Positions 27,040 to 35,935 of a DNA stretch of 64,000 nucleotides are shown piece after piece (the stretch's first letter is position 1; each line of letters starts with the position of its first letter). The stretch is from Leptobrachium leishanense (taxonomy: Eukaryota > Chordata > Amphibia > Anura > Megophryidae). Made by a program: the position numbers and the translations under genes. The notes under the pieces are model-generated. The model was given only the letters and a program-made list of their open reading frames with translations, was not told where the DNA came from and searched no databases. The stretch lies in NCBI GenBank assembly GCA_009667805.1, contig CM019069.1, forward strand, positions 93,345,204-93,409,203, given 5' to 3'.

Positions 27040-27220
27040 TGCTGCGGTGCTCTGTTACGCTCATACACAGTGCACATTACTGTGAGTTTTATTGCTGTGT
27101 ATTCTGTGATACGCTCATACACACCGCACATTGCTGTAAGTTTTATTGCTGTGGATTCTGTGATACACTCATACACACTGCACATTACTGAGTTTTACTG
27201 CTGTGGAGCTCTGTGATACA
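27040..27220 (+). repeat. 55-base minisatellite, three to four units
   Basis: Tandem copies of the unit contain CTCATACACAGTGCACATTA, GAGTTTTATTGCTGTG and TCTGTGATACG. The unit is the same as at 19325 (inverted), 28630, 39205 and 45805. Confidence 0.9.
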
Positions 27221-27594
27221 ATCTTTTAGAGTGATCGTCCGTTCCCCACATTTGCCACAGGGCTAAAGCAAGGCGGTGGGCATCTCTAAGTCTGAAGGGG
27301 GCACAGTGGATTCCCCAATTCGCTGCTGGGTTCAAATAGATTTTTTTTTTCACAATTTTCAAAAAGATTATTTTAATGAGTTCAGAAATAACTTCTGTAG
27401 CAAACAATGTACACGTGGGGTTTTGTATGGGTGTGGCCTCCTATGGGTGCGGAACAAGGGGGCCCCATGATCGCCTACTGCCCAGGGGCCCCATTAATTG
27501 TCAGTCTGCCCCTGCCCCATCCAAAAAATAATGCACCACTTATCATGCATCAGCCTCCTTATCTCAAACAGTGATTATAAAGGAACCCTTTCTG

Positions 27595-28180
27595 CACAAA
27601 ATATATAACAGGTTGCAACAATGACTAAAAAGTGGTGTGTGATTGAAAGGGTAAACAAAAGTGGATGACTTAACCTAAAGGGTTTAGAGTATGACCAAAT
27701 TAGAAGTGTGACTGAAAGGGTTAATAATAGTGCATAACAGAGGGTCAGTTGTAGTTTGTTGATGAAAGGGTTCAATGAAGTGTGTTACTCTGGAAGGGTT
27801 AATATTAATTTCTGGTAAAAAGGTTAATACTATTCTGTGAAGTGTAGCTGTAAAAGGGGTTCACTAATAGTGTGTGGCTTAAAGGGTTAATAGTAGTGTG
27901 TGACGAAGGGTTACGGTAGTGTGTGTTTGAAATGGTGAATAATAGTTTGCAACTAAAAGGGTTAATGGTATGGTGTGGCTGAAAGGGTTAGTAGAGTATT
28001 TGACAGAGAGAGTTAATAGTGCAGAGCTGAATGGGTTAATAAAATTATGTATCTGAAATGAGCATTAACAGTGTGAGGCAGAAAGGGTTAATAATAGTGT
28101 GCCTAAAAGAGCCCTTAATTAACTCAAAGCCATTAAGGGTTAATGGTAATATACAAATTTGTCTTTTGGTCTTTGACTCC
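27595..28180. repeat. Degenerate GAAAGGGTTAATAATAGTGTG repeat
   Basis: Roughly 30-40-base degenerate tandem units combine GAAAGGGTTAATA with AGTGTGTG or a variant, about fifteen times. Unit length drifts, indicating an old minisatellite. Confidence 0.8.
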
Positions 28181-28195
28181 AAACCACAATAAAAT

Positions 28196-28325
28196 GAGCT
28201 ATATTACATAGTTGGTGCTAACTTAACCAGAGCTGTTGTAAACTTACCAGAGCCATTATAGCCTATGGAGGTTTTCAGTTTACAACAGCTCTGGTTAAGT
28301 TAGCACCAACATTGTAATTTAGCCC
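28196..28325. mobile_element. Short Harbinger-like MITE
   Basis: A 130-base hairpin with ends GAGCTATATTACATAGTTGG and the complement of GGGCTAAATTACAATGTTGG, flanked by AAT on both sides. The ends match the 18361 and 59039 elements. Confidence 0.8.
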
Positions 28326-28329
28326 AATA

Positions 28330-29339
28330 TCTTTTCTCATTTTAACCTCTTTAGGTTGTGGGGTTCTCATGATTACCCTTTGCGTTGCCTTGTGTGTTAC
28401 ATGGGGGACTATCAGGACCAGATCATCTGTCATCAGGGTGTACCTGAGCACAGTGACGGCACCCCTATGAACGCCTTTTAGTAGACTGGATATTTGAGTA
28501 AAATGCAGCGCTTCCTGGATGCATATACTGTATGTATTAAATTAACATATTGGATGCAGGTGTCTTGGTGGGCAAGTTTTTTTAGGGGGGCAGCATTTCA
28601 TCCTTGGACCTGCTCTGCGCACCGACAATTACTGCGAGTTTTATTGCTGTGGAGCTCTGTGATACAGTCATACACACTGCACATTACTGTGCGTTTTATT
28701 GCTGTGGAGCACTGTGATACGCTCATACAGGTCACGTGTTTTTTTTCCTTGGGGGGGCAGCATTTCATCCATCGCTCCAAGCAGCACAATGGCTTGGGCC
28801 GGCCCTGCATCCAGCGCCACAGAGTACACGTGATGGCACCATTCGGGAAGGAGCAAAGCCTTGCAATGCTCGGCGGCGGATCATTATGATCCACGTCCAA
28901 GCCGAGGGAGGCTTGTGGTGTCACCTCATGGGAGGTATGCCTTTGGTGTCACCTGGGTGCCGTCCGCAACCCCGCACCCGCCTTGTGACGCTGCTGTATT
29001 GACATATGCATATGTCATGCAAATCAGAGTTGAAGACTGAGTGCTATTAAACATGCTGAAATAAGAAAAAATCCTTTTTAAAATATTAAGTTATAATTTA
29101 ATAAACCTTCATATATTTATGCAGTTGATATTGCAAGTCCAAACCGGACATGCAAAATAAAGCATCTTAAGAGATGTTTTGAAAGAGTGTAGACACAGGG
29201 AGAGTCAGGTGTTGGAAGCAGGGAGTTCCATAAAAAGGGGCAGCTTGGCAATAGTGCTGTAGGTGAACATAAGTTTCACTTCAAATTTCTGATGAAGAGA
29301 ACATTGCAGTTTTCTTTCTAATCTATGAATCTTTAGAGT
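28330..29339. other. No gene; one 55-base minisatellite array (28630-28735)
   Basis: It contains about two units of the 55-base minisatellite at 28630-28735, bracketed by two copies of GGGGGGCAGCATTTCATCC (28584 and 28753). These look like parts of another hAT-like element of the same group, but I could not define its ends. The remainder is AT-rich and unassigned. Confidence 0.5.
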
Positions 29340-29760
29340 CAAAGAGAGCAGGAAAGCATGAGGAGAAGATGACAGCAAGAGTGACGAAGAGAACAGGCAG
29401 AGAAGGCAAGAGAAGGCAGAGAAAGAGAGAAAGTAAAAGAAAGCATATTAGGAAGAGAAATAAAGTGAGGGAGAGAAAGGGCATGAGGCAGAGAAAAGGA
29501 ACAAACCAAGGAAAGAGAACAAGGGATGTGGGGAGACCAAGCAAATAGAAAATGCAAGAGAACAAGCAAGAAATAGTGTAGAAGAGAGATCACGAAAGAT
29601 AGAAAGAGGAAGAGAGGAGAGTGAGAAAGTGTAACAGAAAAAGAGAGTGAGATAGAATGAGAGAGTGGAAGAGCGGGAGCAAGAGAAAAAGAGTGAGAGG
29701 AGATATAGTGAGAAAGATAGATAAGAGGTTGAAGTTGGAGAGAAGAAAAGTATGTGACGG
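29340..29760. repeat. Polypurine (GA-rich) tract
   Basis: About 420 bases consist mostly of A and G on the plus strand (GAGAGAGAAAGAAAGA-like, degenerate). Such mirror-like purine tracts can form triplex structures. The pyrimidine strand yields Leu/Ser/Phe-rich spurious open frames. Confidence 0.9.
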
Positions 29761-30349
29761 ATTATGGCTATTCACCTCAGGTAGCGGAATGTTCTGATAA
29801 GGGTATCTCTGAGCAGTGGCGTAACTAGGGTTGGTGTCACCCGGTGCGGTAACTCATGGTGTCACTAGGGATGTGCGTTTCGGGTTTCGCAATTTCGGAA
29901 TTTTCACGAAATTTCCCGATTCGTGTTTTCGGATCCGGCCGATTTTCTGAAAATTTTTAGATCTGAAAATGGCAGATCCAAAAAGTTTTCCGAGCCGAAA
30001 CGAAATATTTTCGGAATTTTCGAATGGACTTGAAATGTGTCAAATCGAAATTTATTTTCGCTCTATTCATGATTTCGGTTCCATTCGTGATTTCGGTAAT
30101 TCTGGACATCGTATATTTAACTATTATCGGTTATATCGCTGATTCTGTAAATTTTGTATTTGTAATTGCGTATCACTTGGTTTTTTTGTTTCTAATGATC
30201 CGATAATTCTGTCGATACGAAAATTCCTTCGGAATCGGGTCGGATCCGATTCGTCCACGGGTCGCGCATGCGCGCGGATTTCGTAACTTTATTGAGCCAT
30301 TTTTGTAGAGAGTTTTGACAATTGCCAAAAAATATAGAAATTATTTATC

Positions 30350-32118
30350 ATGGCTGAAGGAAGAGACAGAGAGTCCCATTCGGACACCTCCTCATCTGCT
30401 TCCACCCCAGAGACACCCAGGAAGAAGCGGGCCAGTAACATGGCATTTGAGGAGATGTTGGAGCTGGTCCGCATCTTTGATCTTAAAGATTATGAATAAA
30501 GAAAGAATAACGCGCGCAAGGACCGTATCCTAGATAAGCTACGCACCACCATCGCGGAATTATTTGGGAAAGACCGGACGAAGGACCAGCTCCGAAAACG
30601 CTGGTCCGACCTCAAGGTGCGCGAGCAGGAGCAGCTGAGGCACATCCGTCGCGTCATAGCCAAACGTAAGTGTCATGTTATATTGTAAAGCGCTGCGCAA
30701 ACTGTTGGCGCTATATAAATCCTGTATAATAATAATAATGTGCTTGCATGTGCTAATGTGCACAGGAATACGTTGATTTATCTAGTCCTTTTTTCATGCA
30801 ATGTGATTGTGTATAGCTTTGCGTTTTCACGACTCGTCATACATGCATTTTTGCCATAGCTCTTCCTTTTTGGGATTTTACGTATTCGTGAAAATTGTGA
30901 CATTTGATGTATGTAGATGAAGTTACAATGCTGGATTTCTTTTGGCACTGTGTACTGTAGTGTGCTGGGGGGGGTTGTTGTGATTGAGTGATGCATACGA
31001 GATGACCCGCAGCTTGCCCAATATTGGCTCCCATCTGCGCATCAATAAAAATCTCTGCGTCTCTGCTAAGTGGTAGGATGGGACATGTAGTTCTTCTGAA
31101 AGTGCATCCAAACAGAGCCGCCTTCAATACATCCTCAGCAGCTGCTGAATTGTTGCAGCGCAGCAATTCAGTTTACTGCAGCAGTGTCATTATTGAACGC
31201 TTTAGATGCAAATTTCAAAACATAATGGCGGATTTCTGTTGTTTCTGCAATATCCACAGTTTTATTCGCAGAAACTGAACGTGAAACTGAGGCTGAGGCC
31301 ATCTATAAAATAAATAAAAGCAGTCAGCACAATGCGTTTTGTATGCACACAACACAAATAATAGTTTTTATTGAATAAACGTAATGTTTACTTCTGAAAA
31401 AAATATATAATTGAACGGTAATATATGTCTATGTGCAGGGGAAATAAATAAATATTTTGTGACTTTAGAACTATGAGATGGGAGTAGTGGTGGGTCAAGC
31501 TGGTAGTGCTAGTGGGTAGTGGAGGGGTGTCGCAATACTTTCGGCAATATATTGTATAGATATACCATTTTTTCCAGTCTGCATCATTTACGTGTTATTT
31601 TTTGGATTTGGCAGAAGACAGGAAGAAGGCAGCATCTGCCCCGGCGGGCACCAGTGCCCCAGTGGAGGAGGAGCTACGGGCGACATATACTGTTTTATTT
31701 TGCAACGACTTTTGGTCAAAAACAGAAACATTTTTTGTTTACTGTATTTTTTATTTCTTTAATTTCTTAGATATAGCACCGGATGAGATGGTGACGGTGG
31801 TGGTGGAGGAGGAGGAGTCGGAGGAGGAGTCGGAGCCTCAGGAGGCCGCCAGCACTGGTATATACTACTGTTATATTTTTTCAAGACTTTCAGTCAAAAA
31901 TAGAAACCTGCTTTACTTACTGTATTTTCCTTCTTTCATTTATTGGATATATAGAAGGAGAAGCCAGACCGGACACATCATCCAGCATTAGGCAAATTAA
32001 CCGGATGGCGATCGGCGAGCTACGCCTGGCTGTAACAACAATTGATTCCATCCAGGAACTGCTCCAGGAACTGCGGGAGCACATAAGCAATGCCGCTGAC
32101 ATCTTGGAGCGGCAGTGA
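30350..32118 (+). pseudogene. Myb/SANT-like (trihelix) DNA-binding protein gene, four exons, broken
   Basis: Exon 1 (30350-30665) starts MAEGRDRESHSDTSSSAS and encodes a trihelix/Myb-like domain: MAFEEMLELVRIFDLKDYE, then DRILDKLRTTIAELFGKDRT and KDQLRKRWSDLKVREQEQLR. It ends at a good donor (AAAC/GTAAGT). Exon 2 (from 31615 after TTTGGCAG to about 31680), exon 3 (about 31777-31857, Glu-rich) and exon 4 (31955-32118) continue in phase. Exon 4 encodes a coiled-coil-like C-terminus (LAVTTIDSIQELLQELREHI) and ends TGA at 32116. The layout resembles the second protein of Harbinger transposons or MSANTD-type proteins. Breaks: an in-frame TAA at 30497 where 23 bases present in the second copy are missing, and no GT donor after exon 2. 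Its residence inside a hAT element suggests capture. The exon model is inferred from splice consensus and phase. Confidence 0.7.
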
Positions 32119-32144
32119 GACCAGTGGCAGCCTCCTCCCGAAAT

Positions 32145-32381
32145 GTAACCGGAATGTGCCTCAGCTGCTCCTGCTCGCGTGCCTTGAGGTCGGACCAGCG
32201 TTTTCGGAGCTGGTCCTTCGTTCGGTCCTTCCCGAACAGCTCCAGGATGGTGGTGCATAGCTTGTCAAGGATACGATCCTTGTGGGTGTTATTCTTCCTG
32301 CCGTAAGGGCCCTTACGGCAGTCATAATCTTTGTAATCAAAGATGCGGACCAGCTCCAACATCTCCTCAAATGCCAGTAAT
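32145..32381 (-). pseudogene. Second, inverted copy of the Myb/SANT exon 1
   Basis: The minus strand from 32381 down to 32145 matches exon 1 of the plus-strand gene from TGGCATTTGAGGAGATG to the end of the domain. It reads MLELVRIFDYKDYDCRKG, DRILDKLCTTILELFGKDR and KDQLRKRWSDLKAREQEQLRHI without a stop in the domain. It lies tail-to-tail with exon 4 of the first gene only 27 bases away. It carries a 24-base perfect palindrome (32298-32321) that the first copy lacks. Translation beyond the domain runs into the antisense of exon 4, so no functional protein is expected. Confidence 0.75.
32298..32321. repeat. 24-base perfect palindrome
   Basis: The 12-base half CTGCCGTAAGGG is followed directly by its reverse complement. 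It lies in the inverted Myb/SANT exon and corresponds to the segment missing from the plus-strand copy at 30497. Confidence 0.95.
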
Positions 32382-32830
32382 TATCTCAAGTGAACCAATA
32401 TTCTGAACAAGATGTTCGCCTGGCTTACAATGGCGGCCATCTTCCAGTCTATTTCCACTACACTATGTTTGTTTGTGCCCCTGTTGGGCAGTTTGCCATC
32501 CTTGGCATGTTCCCTTCCCTTCCCCATGTTGTAAATAAATTTTCTATTTTTTCTATATTTTCCTGTTTGTGTGCGTTGCTTTTCCTTACTTAATAAGTTA
32601 ATATGTATTGCTTGGTTTCCACACTGTTAAAATTATATGTACATAAATTTATTGACATTTCTATGGACCCTTTGTCATAAATTTGTCAACATATTTGTGG
32701 CCATGAATGTGACTGTGCACATTCTACACTGCCTGCCTGGCCAAAAAATGTCACACACTAACACAACCTTGTTGTACTGCCTTGAGATTTGATTACCGAC
32801 GTGGTCTGGTTTTGTTAAGCTTAGGCGATG

Positions 32831-34008
32831 TGTCATATGCCAACCTGTAGCCCTCCTAAACGGCGCCATAGACACCGTGCCCGAGCTGGTAAGGACAATT
32901 GAACTATTAACCCCAACATATGTATTCATACATATTACTACAAATTCCACCTCTGGCCTCTGGGAGTCCCCTTCTCTTGCTGCTCTTGATCTTCAATCAA
33001 CTTCTACTACACCTGTAATGAAGCAAGCCTGAATTCCTTTATAAGGATTATTCTCCCATCTATCCTTGCTTCATTATTACAAGACCACTCTTCAGCCAAG
33101 GTGTGTACCAAGAAGCTCTCCCAGATCTCAAGGCTACAAGCAGAACCTCAAACCTTCCACCTTTGCCAGGCTTCATGTCCTGCTAGGCCAGCATCTTATT
33201 TATTCAGGTCTGTACTATATACCAAGTCTACCCTTCAACTTAAGGAATCCACCTTTATACCAAGTCTACCCTTTAACCAAGGACTCCTTCTACCGTAACA
33301 CTTATAACTAAGGACTTCCCTTCCACCCAAAGAATTCACCTACTGCCAAGAGACTCCTATCATTAATTATTGTTTATCTCTTGTGCCCTTTCTCTGCCTC
33401 CAGCCTCTTGTGCCCTTTCTCTGCCTCCAGCCTCTTGTGCCCTTTCTCTGCCTCCAGCCTCTTGTGCCCTTTCTCTGCCTCCAGCCTCTTGTGCCCTTTC
33501 TCTGCCTCCAGCCTCTTGTGCCCTTTCTCTGCCTCCAGCCTCTTGTGCCCTTTCTCTGCCTCTAGCCTCTTGTGCCCTTCTCTGCCTCTAGCCTCTTGTG
33601 CCCTTCTCTACCTCCTGCCTCTAGTGCCCTTCTCTGCCTTTAGCCTCTAGTGCCCTTCTCTGCCTTTAGCCTCTTGTGCCCTTCTCTACCTCCTGCCTCT
33701 AGTGCCCTTCTCTGCCTCCAGCCTCTTGTGCCCTTCTCTGCCTCCAGCCTCTTGTGCCCTTCTCTGCCTCTAGCCTCTTGTGCCCTTCTCTGCCTCTAGC
33801 CTCTTGTGCCCTTCTCTGCCTCTAGCCTCTTGTGCCCTTCTCTGCCTCCAGCCTCTTGTACCCTTCTCTGACCTATTATATATATTCAGATTACCCGGTT
33901 TTCTTTATCTTGTTGTTTTGTTCTAAATAAACCTTATTTCCCTTACCTGACTTTCCTCTTTTTGTGTTCACTGCATATTGGGCTCGACACCCCTCGCACA
34001 CCGTGACA
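32831..34008 (+). repeat. 5' LTR (1178 bases)
   Basis: The LTR has a U3 region, a TATA box (TTTATAAGG, 33038-33046), a predicted transcript start at about 33068, a CTTGTGCCCTTTCTCTGCCT minisatellite at 33378-33870, and an AATAAA signal at 33926-33931. It ends TGACA at 34008. Confidence 0.93.
33038..33078 (+). promoter_or_regulatory. LTR core promoter and self-primer sequence
   Basis: The TATA-like TATAAG at 33040-33045 lies 28 bases upstream of GCTTCATTATT (33068-33078). A start at 33068 would put these 11 bases at the extreme 5' end of the RNA, where they are exactly complementary to 34010-34020. An upstream inverted copy, TAATGAAGCAAG at 33016-33027, faces CTTGCTTCATTA at 33065-33076. The start site is predicted, not measured. 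Confidence 0.7.
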
Positions 34009-34009
34009 G

Positions 34010-34020
34010 AATAATGAAGC
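34010..34020 (+). other. Self-complementary primer-binding site
   Basis: AATAATGAAGC begins one base after the 5' LTR. It is the exact reverse complement of the predicted first 11 bases of the element's transcript. It does not begin TGG as tRNA-primed elements do. This is the layout of Tf1/sushi elements, whose RNA 5' end folds back and is used as primer. It overlaps the Gag start codon at 34014. Confidence 0.8.
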
Positions 34021-35345
34021 CATTAACTGAGCCCGCAGTAACACAAGCCTTTCTGAACCAAGTAACCTGTATGATCAATACATTTTCTTCCAATTTAATC
34101 AGCCTCGTGACCAAACAAATACAATGCTTGAAAGAACAGTCAAAAGAGATGCCTGCTACTAAACCCAAGATCTACCGCCGACCTTTAACCCCTGAAGAGC
34201 GAATAAGAAGGAGACACTTTGACTTATGTTATTATTGTGGAGCCAGTTCACATTATGCTATGAACTGTAAGATACGACCCCTCAGAAACAAAGATCCTTC
34301 TGATATTCTAAAAGAAAATTGTGGCTATATGGCTAAAACACAGACTGGAGCGAAGCTGAAAAACAACCAAGGGTTAACTCCATCTATACTCCCTCTACAG
34401 GTTAATTCTGAGAAAAGTAAACCCTCACACCTATTGCAGGACTTTGTCATTAACCCTCCTTCCTGGAGACTTTTCCCAGCACTAGCAAAATCCTGGACTT
34501 TACCTCTCATTAATCCCAGCCGAGAAGTCTCTGATACCCAAAGCAAGCGAGAAGTCTCTGATACCCAAAGCAAGCGAGAAGTCTCTGATACCCAAAGCAA
34601 GCGAGAAGTCTCTGATACCCAAAGCAAGCGAGAAGTCTCTGATACCCAAAGCAAGCGAGAAGTCTCTGATACCCAAAGCAAGCGAGAAGTTTCGTTTTCT
34701 ACCCTGCCTATGGAGGCTGCTGCCGGGTTCCCTACTCGTGATGCTTCTGCCGGGTTCCCTACTCGTGATGCTTCTGCCGGGTTCCCTACTCGTGATGCTT
34801 TTGCCGGGTTCCCTACTCGTGATGCTTTTGCTGGGTTCCCTACTCGTGAGGCTGCTGCCGGGTTCTCTACTCGTGAGGCTGCTGCCGGGTTCTCTACTCG
34901 TGAGAATGCTGAGTCCTTTATTGGAATGACTGATGAATCCTCTATTGAAATGACTACTCAGTCCTTTATTGAAATGACTGCTGAGTCCTTTATTGAAATG
35001 ACTGCTGAGTCCTCTATTGAAATGACTGCTGAGTCCTCTATTGAAAACCTTGCAGGTTCTGCTATTGAAAACCTTGCAGGTTCTGCTATTGAAAACCTTG
35101 CAGGTTCTGCTATTGAAAACCTTGCAGGTTCTGCTATTGAAAACCTTGCCGGTTCCGCCATTGACAACGTTGCCGGTTCCGCCATTGACAACGTTGCATT
35201 GCCGGTTCCACCATTGACAACATTGCCGGTTCCACCATTGACAACATTGCCGGTTCCGCCATTGACAACATTGACGGTTCCGCTATTGAAACGGTTGCTG
35301 GTTCCTGTATTACTCCCACAGCCAAGTCTACACCTCAGGAGCTAA
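34014..35345 (+). CDS. Gag-like zinc-knuckle protein with tandem repeats
   Basis: This 443-residue frame starts at the ATG inside the primer-binding site; the frame also opens upstream in the LTR, but the RNA context favours 34014. Residues 1-60 are polar and possibly helical. Residues 58-90 (LTPEERIRRRHFDLCYYCG onward) hold a CCHC zinc knuckle, C72-x2-C75-x4-H80-x4-C85, similar to sushi-type/RTL Gag nucleocapsid. No capsid-length region precedes it, so most of a normal Gag is missing. From about residue 170 it is repeats: six REVSDTQSK, seven AGFPTRDAS-like, about six SSIEMTAE-like and about seven ENLAGSAI/DNVAGSAI units. Near 35200 a small indel shifts frame, giving a Pro/Leu-rich tail. It may package the RNA in trans-supplied particles; that is inference. 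Confidence 0.75.
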   Translation: MKPLTEPAVTQAFLNQVTCMINTFSSNLISLVTKQIQCLKEQSKEMPATKPKIYRRPLTPEERIRRRHFDLCYYCGASSHYAMNCKIRPLRNKDPSDILKENCGYMAKTQTGAKLKNNQGLTPSILPLQVNSEKSKPSHLLQDFVINPPSWRLFPALAKSWTLPLINPSREVSDTQSKREVSDTQSKREVSDTQSKREVSDTQSKREVSDTQSKREVSDTQSKREVSFSTLPMEAAAGFPTRDASAGFPTRDASAGFPTRDAFAGFPTRDAFAGFPTREAAAGFSTREAAAGFSTRENAESFIGMTDESSIEMTTQSFIEMTAESFIEMTAESSIEMTAESSIENLAGSAIENLAGSAIENLAGSAIENLAGSAIENLAGSAIDNVAGSAIDNVALPVPPLTTLPVPPLTTLPVPPLTTLTVPLLKRLLVPVLLPQPSLHLRS

Positions 35346-35596
35346 TATCTGAAAAGGCTATGGAGCTGTCATTACCAAAAACCCTCACAGATGCCAACCT
35401 CCTAAAAGATCAAGTCTTGGATCTTCCATCTGCCCTGCAGAGCATTCTAGGACAAGTTATGACCCTAACCCAAGCTGTTCAAACCATCCAGAGTCGTCAC
35501 ACAGAATTAGAGATAAGAGCAGATAACCTATCTGTTCTCCTTAAAGACTCCACAGCAACTCCTTTTGAACCCAGCTATATATATCACCCCTATTGA
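35346..35596 (+). pseudogene. Detached Gag-like coiled-coil segment
   Basis: The frame open to the TGA at 35594-35596 continues the ENLAGSAI-type repeat from before the 35200 frameshift. It then encodes a hydrophilic helix (ALQSILGQVMTLTQAVQTIQ), which looks like the coiled-coil segment found near the start of sushi-type Gag proteins. It is separated from the zinc-knuckle frame only by the small indel. Its position after, not before, the knuckle would be a rearrangement relative to normal Gag. An independent role cannot be shown. Confidence 0.45.
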
Positions 35597-35920
35597 CACT
35601 GGTGAGTCATCCTGTACTGTGAGTTCGTCCAGAAGACTCCTGATATCAAAGATAGACTTTCCAATTGTCAATATTCGCAATCTTCGCTTACCTTGTGGGA
35701 ACTTACAAAAATCTAAACCGAGACATATATCCATATTGCCTCCGATGTCAGATTCCGATTGGGATTCCATTAGTCCCTGTCTAAACTACTCTGAAATGTC
35801 ATCGGATGTTCTACAGACTAATATTGACTATGGTTCAACCACTCTGGATTGCATGGAAACCTCACATAGCGCCGTAATTACTGAAATGGAAGAACAAGTC
35901 TTGTCCGCTCAGAGAGTGTC
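35597..35920 (+). other. Internal region without recognised domain
   Basis: An open frame covers 35565-36137 and runs on into the 3' LTR. Its Ser/Thr-rich product (ISILPPMSDSDWDSISPC and so on) has no protease Asp-Ser/Thr-Gly box or polymerase motif that I can identify. It is best regarded as leftover internal or acquired sequence. Confidence 0.5.
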
Positions 35921-35935
35921 CTTTGCGGGGGGAAC
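35921..35935 (+). other. Polypurine tract
   Basis: GCGGGGGGAAC lies directly against the 3' LTR start, the position where RNase H leaves the plus-strand primer in LTR elements. Confidence 0.75.

Larger units (their letters stand above)
25037..27514. mobile_element. hAT-like non-autonomous element (CAGGGGCGGACTGAC ends)
   Basis: The left end CAGGGGCGGACTGAC pairs with the right end GTCAGTCTGCCCCTG. The flanking sequence repeats CCCCATC directly (25030-25036 and 27515-27521), extendable to eight bases if the element start is shifted by one. No transposase is present. The interior holds a cluster of GGGTTAATAAACTAATTGAA-type repeats in both orientations, an LTR-like insertion (25855-26941) and the 55-base minisatellite. 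Confidence 0.82.

Noticed and set aside
29323..29775. Leu/Phe/Ser-rich frames antisense to the polypurine tract
   Set aside because: They are a composition effect of the complement of GA repeats.
33370..33650. Overlapping Cys/Leu/Ser/Pro-rich open frames in the LTR minisatellite
   Set aside because: All three forward frames are open because the repeat unit lacks stops. This is no evidence for coding.
34325..35325. Antisense frames opposite the Gag repeats
   Set aside because: Repeat units that are multiples of three keep antisense frames open too. The sense frame has the zinc knuckle and start context.
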